From the NCBI GenBank assembly GCA_034509755.1, contig CM067549.1:40065305-40129304 (forward strand): a stretch of 64,000 bases of DNA. Direction: 5' to 3'. Position 1 is the first letter of the stretch. Each line of letters starts with the position of its first letter. The notes under the pieces are model-generated. The model did not search any database. It worked only from the letters and a program-made list of their open reading frames with translations, and was not told the DNA's origin. Shown here piece by piece: positions 22,901 to 34,653 of this stretch. Source of the DNA: Anisodus tanguticus (lineage: Eukaryota; Streptophyta; Magnoliopsida; Solanales; Solanaceae). Position numbers and translations under genes: made by a program.

Positions 22901-24100
22901 AGCAACTTCTTTCTCCACCTGTAGGGTTACCCTTGGATTAAAATCAATAACAAAATCTACTAGGACTTGAGACTTAATCGTAGTTCGGGGTTTAAATTCA
23001 ATGTTAAATTCTCTTCATTCTACCTCACATTTAGCCAGTCACCGTGAAAGTTCTAGCTTATACAGTATGTTCCCTATGTGAAAGATTACTACTACGACTA
23101 TTAGGTGACATTGAAAGAATGACTGGAGCTTTCGCAATGACATTACTAATGCAAAGGTCAGTCTTTCAAAAAGTAGGTACCGTGTTTCGGCCCCTAACAT
23201 GATCCTACTAACATAATAGATTAGAAATTGCGTATCTTCTTCCTCTCATACAAAATTCGCACATACTACTACTTCTGAGATAGCTAGCTACACGAGGAGT
23301 TTTTCTCCATCATTCGACTTTGACATGAGTGGAGGATTGGACATGTAAGCTTTTAGATGACGAAGGGCCTACTGACATTCGTGCGTCCACTCAAAGTCAT
23401 TCTTTTTTTTATAAAGCGAAAAATACTTATGGCTTTTTTTCAAAGACTGGGATATGAATCTGCTAAGAGAGGCTATCCAATCGATCAGATGTTGCACCGC
23501 CTTCACATTATCAAGAGTGTCGGGAATGTCTTCAATGGCTTTAATTTTATCCAGGTTTACTTTGATCCCTATTTAAGAGATCAGGAAACCTAAGAATTTC
23601 CCAGAGCCTACTTCGAAGGTGCATTTCTCCGGGTTAAGCTTCATGTTGAACCTTCTCAAAATCTCAAATGTTTCCTACAAATGACTCAAATGGCCCCCTG
23701 CACGAATACTCTTAAGAAGCATATCATTTACATAAACTTCCATAATTTTCCTAATTTGTTTTTTGAATATTTATTGACGAGCCTCTGGTAAGTGGCTCCA
23801 GCATTTTTAGTCCAAAAGGCATGACATTGTAATGATAAATATCAAAATTAGTTAGAAAGGATATTTTCTTTTGATCTTCTAGGTGCATTCTAATTTTATT
23901 AAACCCATAATATGCATCGAGAAAACTCATAACCCTGTGCCCGGCTATAGCACCGATCATTTTATATATGTTAGGCAACAATAACGAGTCTTTAGGGCAT
24001 GCCTTATTAAGGTCTTTAAAATCAATAAACATTCTAAACTTGCTTCCATTTTAGGCACTACAACTATGTTAGCTATCCAATCCGGGTATTTGACTTCCTA
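22901..24100 (-). pseudogene. Tat-type reverse transcriptase
   Basis: The open frame 24032-23751 holds MFIDFKDLNKACPKDSLLLP, GHRVMSFLDAYYGFNKIRM, then FLTNFDIYHYNVMPFGLK. The catalytic box follows at 23734-23723 and reads YVND instead of YVDD: the first Asp codon is AAT. Downstream are LNPEKCTFEVGSGKFLGF and an IKAIEDIPDTLDNVKAVQHLIG block, typical of the thumb and connection. Multiple stops and frameshifts are present, so the protein is dead, and the loss of a metal-binding Asp would be enough alone. Confidence 0.82.
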
Positions 24101-24499
24101 GATCGACCATATGTTAAGTAGTATAGATACATATTGTTTTACAAACATAATGTGAACCTCGGAAAACTGACTGCTTTTTCTGCCGCACGGGAGGAAAATT
24201 GAGATCCAGGCCTAACTTGTGAATTACGACTTATGAATGGATGCCTTTCATATCTTTACTCTAGGATCAGCCCCGTGCTCATATATCTTTCTTTTTGGAA
24301 TTTCCTTGTGCAAAGCGATTTGTTCAAGGTCCTCATCCTTTGATTTTGTAGCATCAGAATCATCCGACACCTGGATGTACCTAGGGACCTAGTACTTGTC
24401 TGGGAGTTCATCATTCGGATCTGTCTAATCTGCATCTACTAGCGGAGTCTACTGAACTGCATTCGAGACTGGCTCCCCTCCTTTAATTTCTATTTTTGA

Positions 24500-24986
24500 T
24501 CAATGACCACCTTCGGTTTCTCGATGGAAAACATTTCCTTGGCCACTAGTTTCTCTCCCCTAATTTGTTTGATTCCTTATGGCGTCAGAAACTTGTTCAA
24601 TAAATGTAATGTTGAAGGGAGTGCTTTGATATCATGAAGCCATGGTATCGCAAATATTGCGTTGTATCTCATGTCACCATCGATGACATAAAACTTGGGT
24701 TCTTTAATGACTCCCTTTATTTTCACCAAAAATCAATGTGGTTTCACTCACTATAGTAAAATTGGCCAGTGTCGTAGTAGTCGGTACAATTTAATCCAAC
24801 ATTTGCATCTCCTAGACGACATTCCATAAGATGATATTGGCAGAACTCTGGGGGTCAACTAACATCCTTTTAACTAGAATCAGTCGATGGGGACAATGAT
24901 AACTAAAGCGTCAATTTGTGGAAAGGTGATGCTGGTTTCATCCTCTTTAGTAAAGGTAATGATACTTCATCTGGTACCTCCCGAGA
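24500..24986 (-). pseudogene. Tat-type protease region (degenerate)
   Basis: Reading across frames gives a PHNDALVISV block followed by KRMLVDPQSSANIILWNVV near 24870-24820. Plant Tat proteases have DxGSSA at this place, so the active-site Asp is present but the Gly is replaced by Gln. The rest is too broken for a continuous domain. It sits between gag (right) and RT (left), as expected. Confidence 0.6.
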
Positions 24987-26534
24987 TCACTTTTCTAGGG
25001 TTACCAATATCTTTTTCTTCTTGGCTGCCATGAAGTATGTGCCCATGATCATCAATTCTCTAAAGATCATGTTTATAACATATGGCAGGACGTCCGGGTT
25101 GGTTTTTCCATTGGCTGGGGTCCCTGTATCATAATTATTATGAGCCATTTTGCTTAGGTACTCCCATAAATGACCCCTACTGAGCATTCTTGCTACCTCC
25201 TCCCGAAGGTTTCTGCAATAAATTATTTTATGTCCATGGGTGCCATAAAAGTAGCACCAAGCAGTCTCATCCTTGGTATTTGGATCAGAACGGAAGGGTT
25301 TTGGTGGGAGAGATACTGGGTGAACTCTCAACAAAGCTACCATCTGAGCTTCAACAGTGCTGAAGTTGTAATCAGAGAGTATCAGGTACCCATGTCCCTT
25401 TGTTGAGGAACCAAATGAGTTCCCCCTATCTTAATTTAGCAAGCCTCGATTATTCCTGTCGGGATCTCCCTTTGTGTTCGGCTTTTCAAGAGAATGGAAA
25501 CCCTGACCTCCGCCTAATTTTTCAGGAGCAGAATAAGGCTGAAAGCAGTTCTTCAATGAATTACGATCCGATCCGATTCCCTTTTCTATCCTTTGGGAAA
25601 TTTCTCTGGATGGAGTCCCTATCAATTTATCTTCTACTCTAATCTTTGATTCGTAACAATTGTGAATGTCCTCCCATGTTGTGGCCTGGAATTCCAAGAT
25701 ATTTTTCTTAAGCTTTCGTGAAGCATCTGAACTTAAAGGGTTCAAACCTTTGGTGAAAGCCTCGGCAACCCATTCATCTGGAACGGTAGGTAACAACATT
25801 CGTTCCTTCTGAAACTGTGTAACAAAGTCCCTAAGCAATTCAAATTCTCCCTGTACTATATGGAAGATATCCGCCTTTCTGGTCTTAACATTTTGTGCTC
25901 CCGCATGGACCTTGATAAACATATCATCAAGCATGGAAAGTAAGCTGATTGAGTTCTTGGGAAGAATATAATATCACGTCAGAGCACCCTTAGTTAGATT
26001 TTTGCCAAACTTCATGATCAACACTGACTCTATTTCTTTTTCTTTCAAGTCATTTCCTTTGACAACCATATTATAATACATTATATGTTCCTGTGGAATT
26101 ATCGTCCTGACATATTTTGGTAGGGCTGGCTTTTGAACCTTTTGTTGAATCAGTTCCGGTGCAACCTCTAGCTTATATGTCAATTGAATGTACTTTTTTA
26201 CGTTCGGAACTTCTGTGACTGGAGGAGCCTCCGGTATTTGATCCAGCTGGCACTGAAATTCCTCGGTATTCTTTTTTGCCTTTTGGGCATTCATGTATAC
26301 TTTTCCCGTTATTTCTTTCATGAATTTCAACACCTGGGCTTGGAATGGATTTTCAGGAACATATTTGCTTCTTAATGCATCGTCATTTATTGCCTCTGTT
26401 TGGCTACTTCCGACAACATTATTGTCATTTATGGGAGGTGCCGGTGTGACTCTTGGTGCTAAAATGTCGGTGACCAAATCTGATGCGAATGAAGAGAGGA
26501 ATTGCCTTATACTGCTCAACTCCTCCATTGTCAT
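24987..26534 (-). pseudogene. Tat gag-type polyprotein start, one frame with nonsense codons
   Basis: One reading frame runs from the ATG at 26534 to 24987 with stops at 25976-25974 and 25433-25431. The first part (186 codons) ends ...MKFGKNLTKGALT; the next residue in the family is Trp, so the TGA is likely a TGG-to-TGA change. The second part starts with MLDDMFIKVHAGAQNVKTRK and contains ADIFHIVQGEFELLRDFV, MLLPTVPDEWVAEAF, TKGLNPLSSDASRKLK and FQATTWEDIHNCYESKIRVE, the gag capsid-like domain of Tat elements. The third part (25343-24987) has a CYFYGTHGHKIIYCRNLREE knuckle-like block. It is among the best preserved coding blocks here. Confidence 0.8.
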
Positions 26535-26850
26535 GAAGTTTTATGCCCTCAGGTTCTACAGAGTCTCTTCGGGAGTTTCATCAGTGGGAGTCTGGTCTCT
26601 CCGGGACTGACCATTTCCTTAAGTGGCTCTTTCCGCGTCTGCTGGATCTTCCAGTTTGGGATAAGAAAGTCGTTCAGTCGGATCTACTCATTCTCGGTAG
26701 TGGTCCCGGGATTCTGGTTTTCATCAAGTCCTGACAAACCTAAAAACTTATTGCTTAAGAAAAACAAGACTAAAAAAAAGAGTTAGATTAAAAGACATGG
26801 TCACTTGTGACACCACTACTGCCCAGGCCCCACGGTGGGCACCGAACTAT
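26535..26850 (-). promoter_or_regulatory. Tat element leader with primer-binding-site region
   Basis: This is the non-coding interval between the gag start and the 5' LTR. On the minus strand a block reading GGTGCCCACCGTGGGGCC lies at about 26830-26848, next to the inferred LTR edge. It matches the place and style of tRNA primer sites in plant Tat elements. The exact LTR end is mutated, so the boundary is approximate. Confidence 0.5.
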
Positions 26851-27600
26851 TTATCTCTAAACTGGTGCAGTGAAATTTATATACATGGTCAAGGACATGT
26901 AGATCTCAAGTGACAAAAATATCAAGACAATAAGTTATTGAAACTGATATGAATTGAACTTAAGAGAAACAATCATATCAGAATAGCTTGAGCCTTGGAG
27001 AAGCCTTAGATTATGACTCCTAGGCAAGTTGTTTGTCAATAGCATTGGAACTAAATTGAGACAATAACTGAGAAAATAGCGTAAGCCGTGATCGTGTATT
27101 ATAATTCTTGGATCTGATGCCCTAACAATGAAGTGATTGGTCCAATTTATACTTGAGTCATGGGTACACATTTCATGAATTATGCCCCTAATAATATCAT
27201 TATATTAATATTATATTAATAAGACAATTAGTAAGTCCTTAAATATCTTTAATGCTTTCTTGGAAGATGTAAATACATATTAGTAACGGTCGCCCATTGG
27301 AATTCGAACTGATCCCTTAGCTTTACGCCTTCCGATACCTGCGACTCTTTGATGCCTTCGGTTCAATGTCAGCACCTCCGGAGATATTGAAGGCTAACTT
27401 GGATCTGACTCACCTTCTTTATCACGTACCAAGATATAATTCTTACATATGTACAATACGAGTGTACCCCATACAACATAAAATATGGGAAACAACACCA
27501 AAACCTGTAGATGTGATCCAATAAAATTAATTAGAGAAACATAAGTTGTCACAAAGCTTCCTTCTTTTTCTGGTAAGCATTCTTTCCCACTTTTGTTTAT
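26850..27600 (-). mobile_element. Tat element 5' LTR (approximate)
   Basis: This stretch aligns in order with 50800-51488. Both have a 'gagcctt(a)gagaagc' block, the shared run 'acacatttcatgaattatgcccc' (27167 and 51125 region) and a downstream 'ccttcgg...cctccgg...acttggatc' block. Two copies in different places with the same strand sense mark it as an LTR. The right limit is not sharp. Confidence 0.55.
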
Positions 27601-29804
27601 TTCTATTTATGTAAACTGACGTATTCAAAATTACAATTTTACAATCCACTTTATTTATAGGTTAAAGAGCCCATTTACTTGAAAGATGATGAAACAAATA
27701 AGAGAAATAACATGCACACACAGAGTGGAAGCACACAACGCTCTCTTATGGAGATTTATTGCTTTTGAGAATTAAATACTAAAAGAAAAAGAGTACATAA
27801 AGTATTGAGGTACATTATTTTACTCAAAAGGAACCCCAAAATTGAGTTCTTGCAGCCATCGCAAGAAGAAAAAGAAGAAATTCAATATCATAAGTCCTCA
27901 AAGTTTTTGCTTCGTGAAGTCCAATTTGTATTTTTTGCTTCTACTCTTTTTATTATGATCAGAATTGTATTATTGTAAATGATATTAATTTAATTTCTGA
28001 TTTAGATTTTGTTTATATTAATAGAATTTGATGTGACTGTTCCATTCGTGTAATCGTTATTTCTTTATTTCCATGTCTTAATACTATTTGATGTATACAG
28101 TTTAATGTAGCACAGTGCAATGAAGTTCTCATTCTCATTGTTTACTGTTATAATATCAGATATGCAAAACAAAAAGGAGAAAGAGTAGAGGAAAGCATTA
28201 AAATTACAGATTTAGCAAATAAGTTCATTTTATCCTTTTTTACTTTCCATGAGTATTTATGAAATTGTATATTATTTATTTCTACAAAATTTTATTAACA
28301 ATCACCATCTACTTTTTTTTTGGTATGAAATAGTGTATTCCCCCCCCCCCCCCCCCCCCCCCCCTCATAATCATACAGAGTCAGCATTACAGCTCTATTC
28401 CTCCAACTTTCATTTTCTCTTTGAATTTTCTATTCATTTATACTGATTGGGATGGAATCACGTGTTCAATAACTAGTTATGTCAAAATTAAATGAAACTA
28501 CGATCATTTCTGTACAATGCATTGGGTACTCTTAGTTATTGTTTTCATTTTATTATTTCTTTACCTAAAACATTTAGGTTAATTAAATAAAATTACTCAT
28601 TTCTATACAATAAACTGGTACTTTTAGTTATTCTTTTCATTTTCTATATAAATTTATAATAGATGACATAATTAAAAGTCATTTTTTAAGATTTTAAATT
28701 CATATGCATTGATCCAATTCATTGTTGGCCGTAGATTTACGATCAAGGGATTTATTAGTCTATCCAAAATATGAAAAGGATATTGTTTCTCAATTCCAAA
28801 AGATTAAGGAGTGGAATTTATTCTTAACAATATTTATCAATTCTTTGGAAAGTTATAATTAAACAACAAATTATTTATTCCTGCTATATAGTAATCACAT
28901 TTTTTTATAAATGAAATCACAAGTATGCAGTAAGTTGCACACTTGTAATAGTAAATTTTCTGACGCAAATAGTACCAAAAATGTTTCCGAATAAAAACAT
29001 TAATCGCACTGATAAAACTAAGTCGTAATTTTGTTGATGTATCTAAAATTTCATGAACCACGTTTTGCATTCTGGCGCGCCTAATCTGTTAGTATTTGTT
29101 TTATTTATTGATCATTTTTTTAATTTCATTATTTTTTATAACTCCTTCACCTAACATTTCAATACCTACAACCTTGTCCATTTCTTATTAACACAACTTT
29201 CTTGGTAGGACCCCATCTTATAAACAATAAATATACACATGTCGATAAAACGATAATATTTCTGGAGAGAATCACTGAAAAGGGAGGAAACATAAGCATT
29301 GGCCCATCCTCAGCGTCACATGTTATGATGTTAGGAAAAGTTATTTGAGCTAAGTACAATAAGTGAATGGTGGAAAGAGAAGTGGTACAATTATATAAAC
29401 AAACAAAAAGATATACTTATATTTGAGAACTGCAATAATGGAACCATGGAACGATTTTTTTTCAAGAAAACTTGTGCTCCTTTTTTTAATTTGTCCACCT
29501 GCTTTTCTTTTTATCGGTAGAAGTTTTTGACATGTCTAATTAAGTACCTTCTCTGCCTTTACTTTATTGGATATTTGTGCATCAAACTAAACGTTTTTTT
29601 TCCGACATGTCAAAGTAGTATAAATTTTCGAAATTTACAACAGTCTCCCCATGAATTTGTTCCTGTAACACCTACCGGCTCAGACTGTCACTGAAGAACA
29701 TGTTATTGTGGAATTAGAATAATGAAATTTTAATACGGGGTTAAATAGTTTACAATTCATTTAAGCAAGGAAAAATAAAATGACTTGTTTCTAATTCCAC
29801 AAGC
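27601..29804. other. AT-rich intergenic region
   Basis: I see no convincing gene. The region is AT-rich with scattered stops on all frames. It contains a poly(C) run (28340-28364) and several A/T tracts. It may be the least disturbed intergenic DNA in the window. Confidence 0.5.
28340..28364 (+). repeat. Poly(C) homopolymer, 25 bases
   Basis: There are twenty-five consecutive C in otherwise AT-rich DNA, preceded by 'agtgtatt' and followed by 'tcataatc'. On the other strand it is poly(G), able in principle to form quadruplex structures. Confidence 0.95.
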
Positions 29805-31345
29805 TGTAGGGTTTTGTTGGGTTCAAAACACATAAGTAAGGCACATCGGAAGTTTTAAAATTTTGTTTCATACTTACCCCAACAAATTTTCTGGTATGGT
29901 CATACAACAATCAAACCTGTAACATAAAGCATAAAACTTACATGTTATAATATCTGAAATCTTTATCTACTATAAGGATGACACGCGGTTGCCCCTTCGA
30001 TTGCAAGCTCAAAGCTTCAATGTATTTCTCTTTTGGAAAGCTAGGAAATCCGGCAGAGGTTTGAGAGAGTAATTTTAATTCTAAGTCTCTAAGACGTAGA
30101 ATGATAATCTGAAAATTAGTGTATGAATAATGAAGAGAATGCCACTATTTATAGGTGAAAATTAGATCAAACCGGATTAGGGTTTGACCTTGGGCCTGGC
30201 CCAAAAATCGAGGCAGAGGCGCTGCGGCCTAGGGTATGGGCACCGCAGCGCTCGACGTGTTCCTGCACTGTCTCGATTCATTTTCTGCGCATTCTTAATT
30301 AAATCCAAAATCCAATTTTGATTTAATTAAAATAATCATTATTCATTTAAATGTCTCGATTCTAAATCGAACATTTAATTGCTCTCTCAATACATCCTTA
30401 GATCGAAAGGACAATCGACATAGTGTGACCCTACATGCCTTCTCATATCGACATTAATCAAATTAAGGTCTACGCGGAACTCCTAGACGGCACCGCAAGA
30501 CGAACTCAATATGTGAAGTACGTTTACGCGAATCCAATAAACTTAACCTTTATGTGGTAAGATAAAATCCTTTCATTCACGACACACCCGATCAAGCTTA
30601 GGATTTGTCAAGTGTCTATCCAAATGGCTTAATAATTATATCTCATCTATATTAGTTGACAACCAGACCACATGCTAAATATGTCTATTGCATTGGCCAA
30701 CGACTTTGTCAATCTAATATCACTGAGAATCTGAGTGTTCTCTCGAATATACATTCGAGAAATGAATCCTAATCTTGGCTCAACTACCACCTTTAATCCA
30801 CATCGTAATGTACCCAATACAAGTCGTATCTCAACCTATAAGGCATTTGAGCTTAGGACGAGATCAAAGTCCATTACTTTGTAGACAAGGCGCGTATTGA
30901 CCTCAAGTCTTAGGACTTCTATCTCCCACATGCTGATCATACTTTAGATAAGTATAACAAACAGTATATCAGTAGGGTATACCAATACTTCCAAAGTATT
31001 CATGTGTCTATCACAAGTAGCCATTACTCGTAGAAGGTGAGACATACTATATCCTCTAAGGATGTGATGTAGACCACATGTCGACTTATTACATATCATC
31101 GATATCCCATTCTCGATTATCATTAGTCGAGGCTATTTTAAGAGTTAGGTTATAATATTAATATCTCACACTATTAATAACAGTGTAACCTCCAGGGATG
31201 CATATTATAGAATATTACAAACAATCAATTAATAATTCAATAATTGTAAATGCCAAAATATTAATCTCCATTAATAATAATACGAATGTGTATAAAGTAC
31301 ATTTGCCCTAATACAGATTGTCTCTAGGACATAAATATACTTTCA
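29805..31345 (-). repeat. copia-1 3' LTR
   Basis: Starts TGTAGGGTTTTG and ends ATACTTTCA on the + strand (minus-strand TGAAAG...CCTACA). It repeats at 36567-38086. It includes a GC-rich block at about 30206-30256 (gcgctgcggcc...ccgcagcgctcg) that is 21 bp shorter in the other copy. Just inside the element, at 31346-31362, the minus strand reads GGACAAGTGAGAGAT, a purine-rich primer for plus-strand synthesis. Confidence 0.92.
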
Positions 31346-32690
31346 ATCTCTCACTTGTCCTAAAGCCAATCTCCAACATATCTAATGCATATATTCTCAA
31401 AATGACCATTATGCTTAACTAAGCTTAATGGTTTAGTGAATGGGTCAATTAGATTATCGTCTGTGGGAACATAGTCTAATCTAATCTCTTCAGTCTCCAC
31501 CATCTCCCTGAGTATGTGGTACTTCCTTCGTACATGCTTGTTACTGTTGGTTGATTTTGGTTCCTTAGCTTACACAATCGCACCAGTGTTGTCACAATAA
31601 ACCGTTATTGGACAATTGGCACTTCGAACAACCCCTAGTTCCTTCAGGAACTCAGATATCGCGACAACTTCTTTACCAGCTTCCAATCCAGTAATGTACC
31701 CAGCTTCTGTTGTCGAATCAACAGTTGTAGCTTGTTTCGAGCTTTTCCAGCTTACTGCTCCACCATTGAATATGAACGTGTACCCAGATTGAGATTTGTA
31801 GTCATCAACATCTGTCTGGAAGCTAGCATCAGTATACCCAGTAGCAGCTAGCTTTTCTTCTCCACCATAAACTAAGAAGTAATCTTTAGTTCGTCTAAGA
31901 TACTTAAGAATACTCTTGACTGCCTTCTAGTGTTCTTCCCCAGGATTTTGCTGGAATTTGCAAGTCATACTAAGTGCAAAGGCCACATCTGGCCTAGTAC
32001 ATGTCATGGCATACATGATTGATCCTATAGCCAAAGCATATGGGATCATTTTCATGCGTTCAAGTTCTATAGTATTAGAAGGACTATCCTTTTTAGATAA
32101 CTTGATGCCTTGTCCCATAGGTAGACCGCCTTTCTTGGAATTTTCCATAGAAAAACGTCTAAGCACTTTGTCTATGTAGACTGATTGTGACAGCCCCAAC
32201 AATCTGTTAGGTCTATCTCTATAAATCATAATCCCCAGAATGTAGCAGGCTTCACCTAAATTCTTCATCATGAAGGTACTGGACAACCACTCATTGACTG
32301 ACCGCAAGAGAGTCTTATTGTCTCCTATTATTAATATGTCATCTACATATATGATAATGAAGGCAATACTCCCATCCTTGAGTTTACTATAAACACATGG
32401 ATCCTCTTTTCTTCTGACGAAATCAAATGACTTGATAGCCTTATCGAAGCAAATGTTCGAACTCCTCGAGGCTTTCTTAAGCCCATAAATGGACTTTTGT
32501 AGCTTGCATACAACATTTGGTTTGGACTCAAGTGAAAAACCCTCAGGTTGTTTCATATACACCTCCTCATAGCAGTTTTGACATCTATCTGCCAAATGTC
32601 ATAGTCATAATATGCAGCTATTGCAAGCAAAATCCGAATGGACTTAATCTTAGCAACAGGTGAAAAGGTTTAATCATAATCGACCTCAGG
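31346..32690 (-). pseudogene. copia-1 reverse transcriptase and RNase H
   Basis: The open frame 32595-31927 carries EEVYMKQPEGFSLESK, CKLQKSIYGLKKASR, FIIIYVDDILIIGD (the YVDD box is at 32338-32349, intact), LGEACYILGIMIYRDR and YALAIGSIMYAMTCTRPDVA. The frame stops at a TAG (31928-31930) where the family has Trp, as in NPGEEHW. It then continues through the RNase H (GYTDASFQTDVDDYKSQSG, SWKSSKQATT, VYCDNTGAIV, NLIDPFTKPL) to about 31390. A short deletion after DVKTA and a frameshift near 32690 break the N-terminal side. Confidence 0.85.
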
Positions 32691-33463
32691 TCGTTGATTA
32701 TAACATTTTTAGCTATCAATCTTGCTTTATAAGTCTGTACCTTGTCATATGCATCAATCTTCTTCGTGAAGACCCATTTGCATCTTATGGGTCTAACCCC
32801 TGTTGGCAAATCAACCAAGTTCCAAACTTGATTTATGTACATCGAATCCATCTCAGATTTCATGGCTTCTTGCCATCTCTGCGAATCAATGTCTAACATA
32901 GCTTCGTTGTAGGTTGTAGGTTCATCACCATCAGGAATATTTATCTTATTGTGTGTTTCAATAAGGAGATTAAGTCTTTCAAGCGGACGATGAGTCCTAG
33001 TGGTCCTACGGAGTTGATTATTCTCTGTTTCAGTGCTTGTTGCATTCTGATTGTGAGAAGGTCTTTGTGTGTTGGACAATCCATCACCTTGAGAGCTTTC
33101 AAGAATGTCATTTTCATGTATTTCCTGAATGGAATAATGTACAACCATTGTATCATCTTCCATTGGCTGTGTATGAGAGCCTTGCATTTCTACACTATCT
33201 CTCACAGCACTCCCACTGGCTGAAGGGCGTACTCTAAGTACCCAATCTTCACCAGATACTCCCACTGAATCCTTATTTAGGTCATTCGACAAGGGTTCAA
33301 CTTCTGTGTTATCTTGTGGTTCTTGAATTTCTTCAAGTTCTATCTTTGTGCAGCTGTGTTCCTTGTAGACATATTCTTCTTTAAGAAAAGTTGTGTTCCT
33401 TGAAACAATGACCTTATGTTCTCCAAGAAGATAGAAGTAGTATCCCTTAGTTTCCTTTGGTTA
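32618..33463 (-). pseudogene. copia-1 integrase/RT linker and RT N-terminus
   Basis: The frame 33292-32618 has a hydrophilic linker (acidic, with RTTRTHRPLERLN) and the RT entry motif YNEAMLDIDSQRWQEAMKSE followed by WNLVDLPTGVRPIRCKWVFT and YKARLIAK. It is in the same frame as the integrase part to its right, separated by a TAA at 33463-33461 where the family has Tyr (CYFVGYPKE-type block). After YKARLIAK the frame is lost near 32690. Confidence 0.8.
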
Positions 33464-34171
33464 CCCCACGAAGTAACATTTCTCACTTTTAGATTCCAAC
33501 TTGTCAGTGAGCATCTTCTTAACATATGCAAGGCACCCCCAGGGTCTCATATGTTTAAGAGTTGGCTTCTTGCCACACCATATCTCATAGGGTGTCTTTT
33601 CTACTGACTTGGAAGGAACCCTGTTCAGAACATATATAGAGGTTTGTATAGCATGTCCCCAAAGGTATGTGGGTAGAGCTGAAAAGCTTATCATGGATCG
33701 AACCATATCCAATAAGGTTCGGTTTCTCCTTTCGGCAACGCCATTCATCTATGGTGTTCCAGGAGGTGTCAATTCTGACTGGACTACATGTAGCTTTAAG
33801 TAATCTAGAAAATCCTTGCTCAAGTGTTCACCTCCTCGATCCGATCGAAAGGTCTTGATACTTGTTGTAAGTTGCTTCTCTACTTTCGACTTGTACTCTT
33901 TGAACTTCTCAAAAGTCTCAGATTTGTGTCTCATAAGATACACATATCCATACCTTGTGAAGTCGTCATTAAAAGTGATGAAGTATGGGAAGCCTCTTTT
34001 AGCTTGAGTCGAGAATGGCCCACATACATCAGTATGGACCAACTCAAGCACCTCCTTGGCTCGCACACCTTTCCCAAAAAGTGGTTTATTGGTCATCTTT
34101 CCTCTCAAGCAAGATTCGCAGTTACCATAAGACTCCAAGTCAAATGGTTCGGGGTAGTCTAACTTCCTCAA
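33461..34171 (-). pseudogene. copia-1 integrase
   Basis: One frame spans 34171-33461 with a single internal TAG at 33751-33749. It has the zinc-binding end (CESCLRGKMTNKPLFGKG), ELVHTDVCGPF with the first catalytic Asp, YFITFNDDFTRYGYVYLM, KTFRSDRGGEH with the second Asp, and NGVAERRNRTLLDM with the catalytic Glu. The stop lies in GTP*MNG, where the family has Gln, which fits a CAG-to-TAG change. All three catalytic acids are retained. Confidence 0.88.
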
Positions 34172-34653
34172 CCTTGCTATCCTTGATTCGTTGATATGAC
34201 CAAATCTGCAGTGCCATAGGTAGGTAGAGTTTATATTACTTATCTTGGCTCATTTATTTTGTTCATTTAATATCTCTCGACTACAGTTTAGTATATATAA
34301 TCCATCCACAAGAGGAGTAGTTCCATATATACTATTATCAAAAGACTGTACTTAACTGCCATTATAAATATACGAGGAAAACCCCTCCATGTCCAAAACT
34401 GGGATAGAAATGATATTCCTCGTTAACGAGGGTACATAGAAGCAATCATTCAACACTAAATAATAGTCAGAAGGTAAATTTAATCTATAAGTCCTTACGC
34501 GCTCAGCATCTACTCGTGCTCCATTTCCAACGCGTAGGTCTACCTCCCTTGGTCCAACCTTCCTGCTATCAGTTAGCCCCTACATATTTGTACAAATATG
34601 TGAGCCACAAGCGCTATCCAATACCCAGGAATGAGAGTTATTTATAGACATAT
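34172..34653 (-). pseudogene. copia-1 protease and pre-integrase domain
   Basis: Minus-strand translation gives WVLDSACGSHICTNM (the protease active-site block near 34600), then GARVDAERVRTYRLNLPSD, LNDCFYVPSLTRNIISIPVL and a GAG-pre-integrase block with LWHCRFGHINESRIARL before the integrase. The catalytic Asp is present. Stops interrupt it, for example near 34375. Confidence 0.7.

Larger units (their letters stand above)
12816..26850 (-). mobile_element. Tat-lineage Ty3/gypsy element, nested and degraded
   Basis: Order on the minus strand: leader and primer-site region (26.53-26.85 kb), gag (26534-25431), protease (24.99-24.5), RT (24.1-23.5), RNase H (22.9-22.4), an interrupting LTR plus tandem array (22327-17091), integrase (17.09-16.03), then an antisense coiled-coil ORF (13.0-14.7 kb, + strand). 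The gag, protease and RNase H types and the long region downstream of pol fit the Tat lineage. The 3' LTR is not recognised, so the left limit is approximate. Confidence 0.7.
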
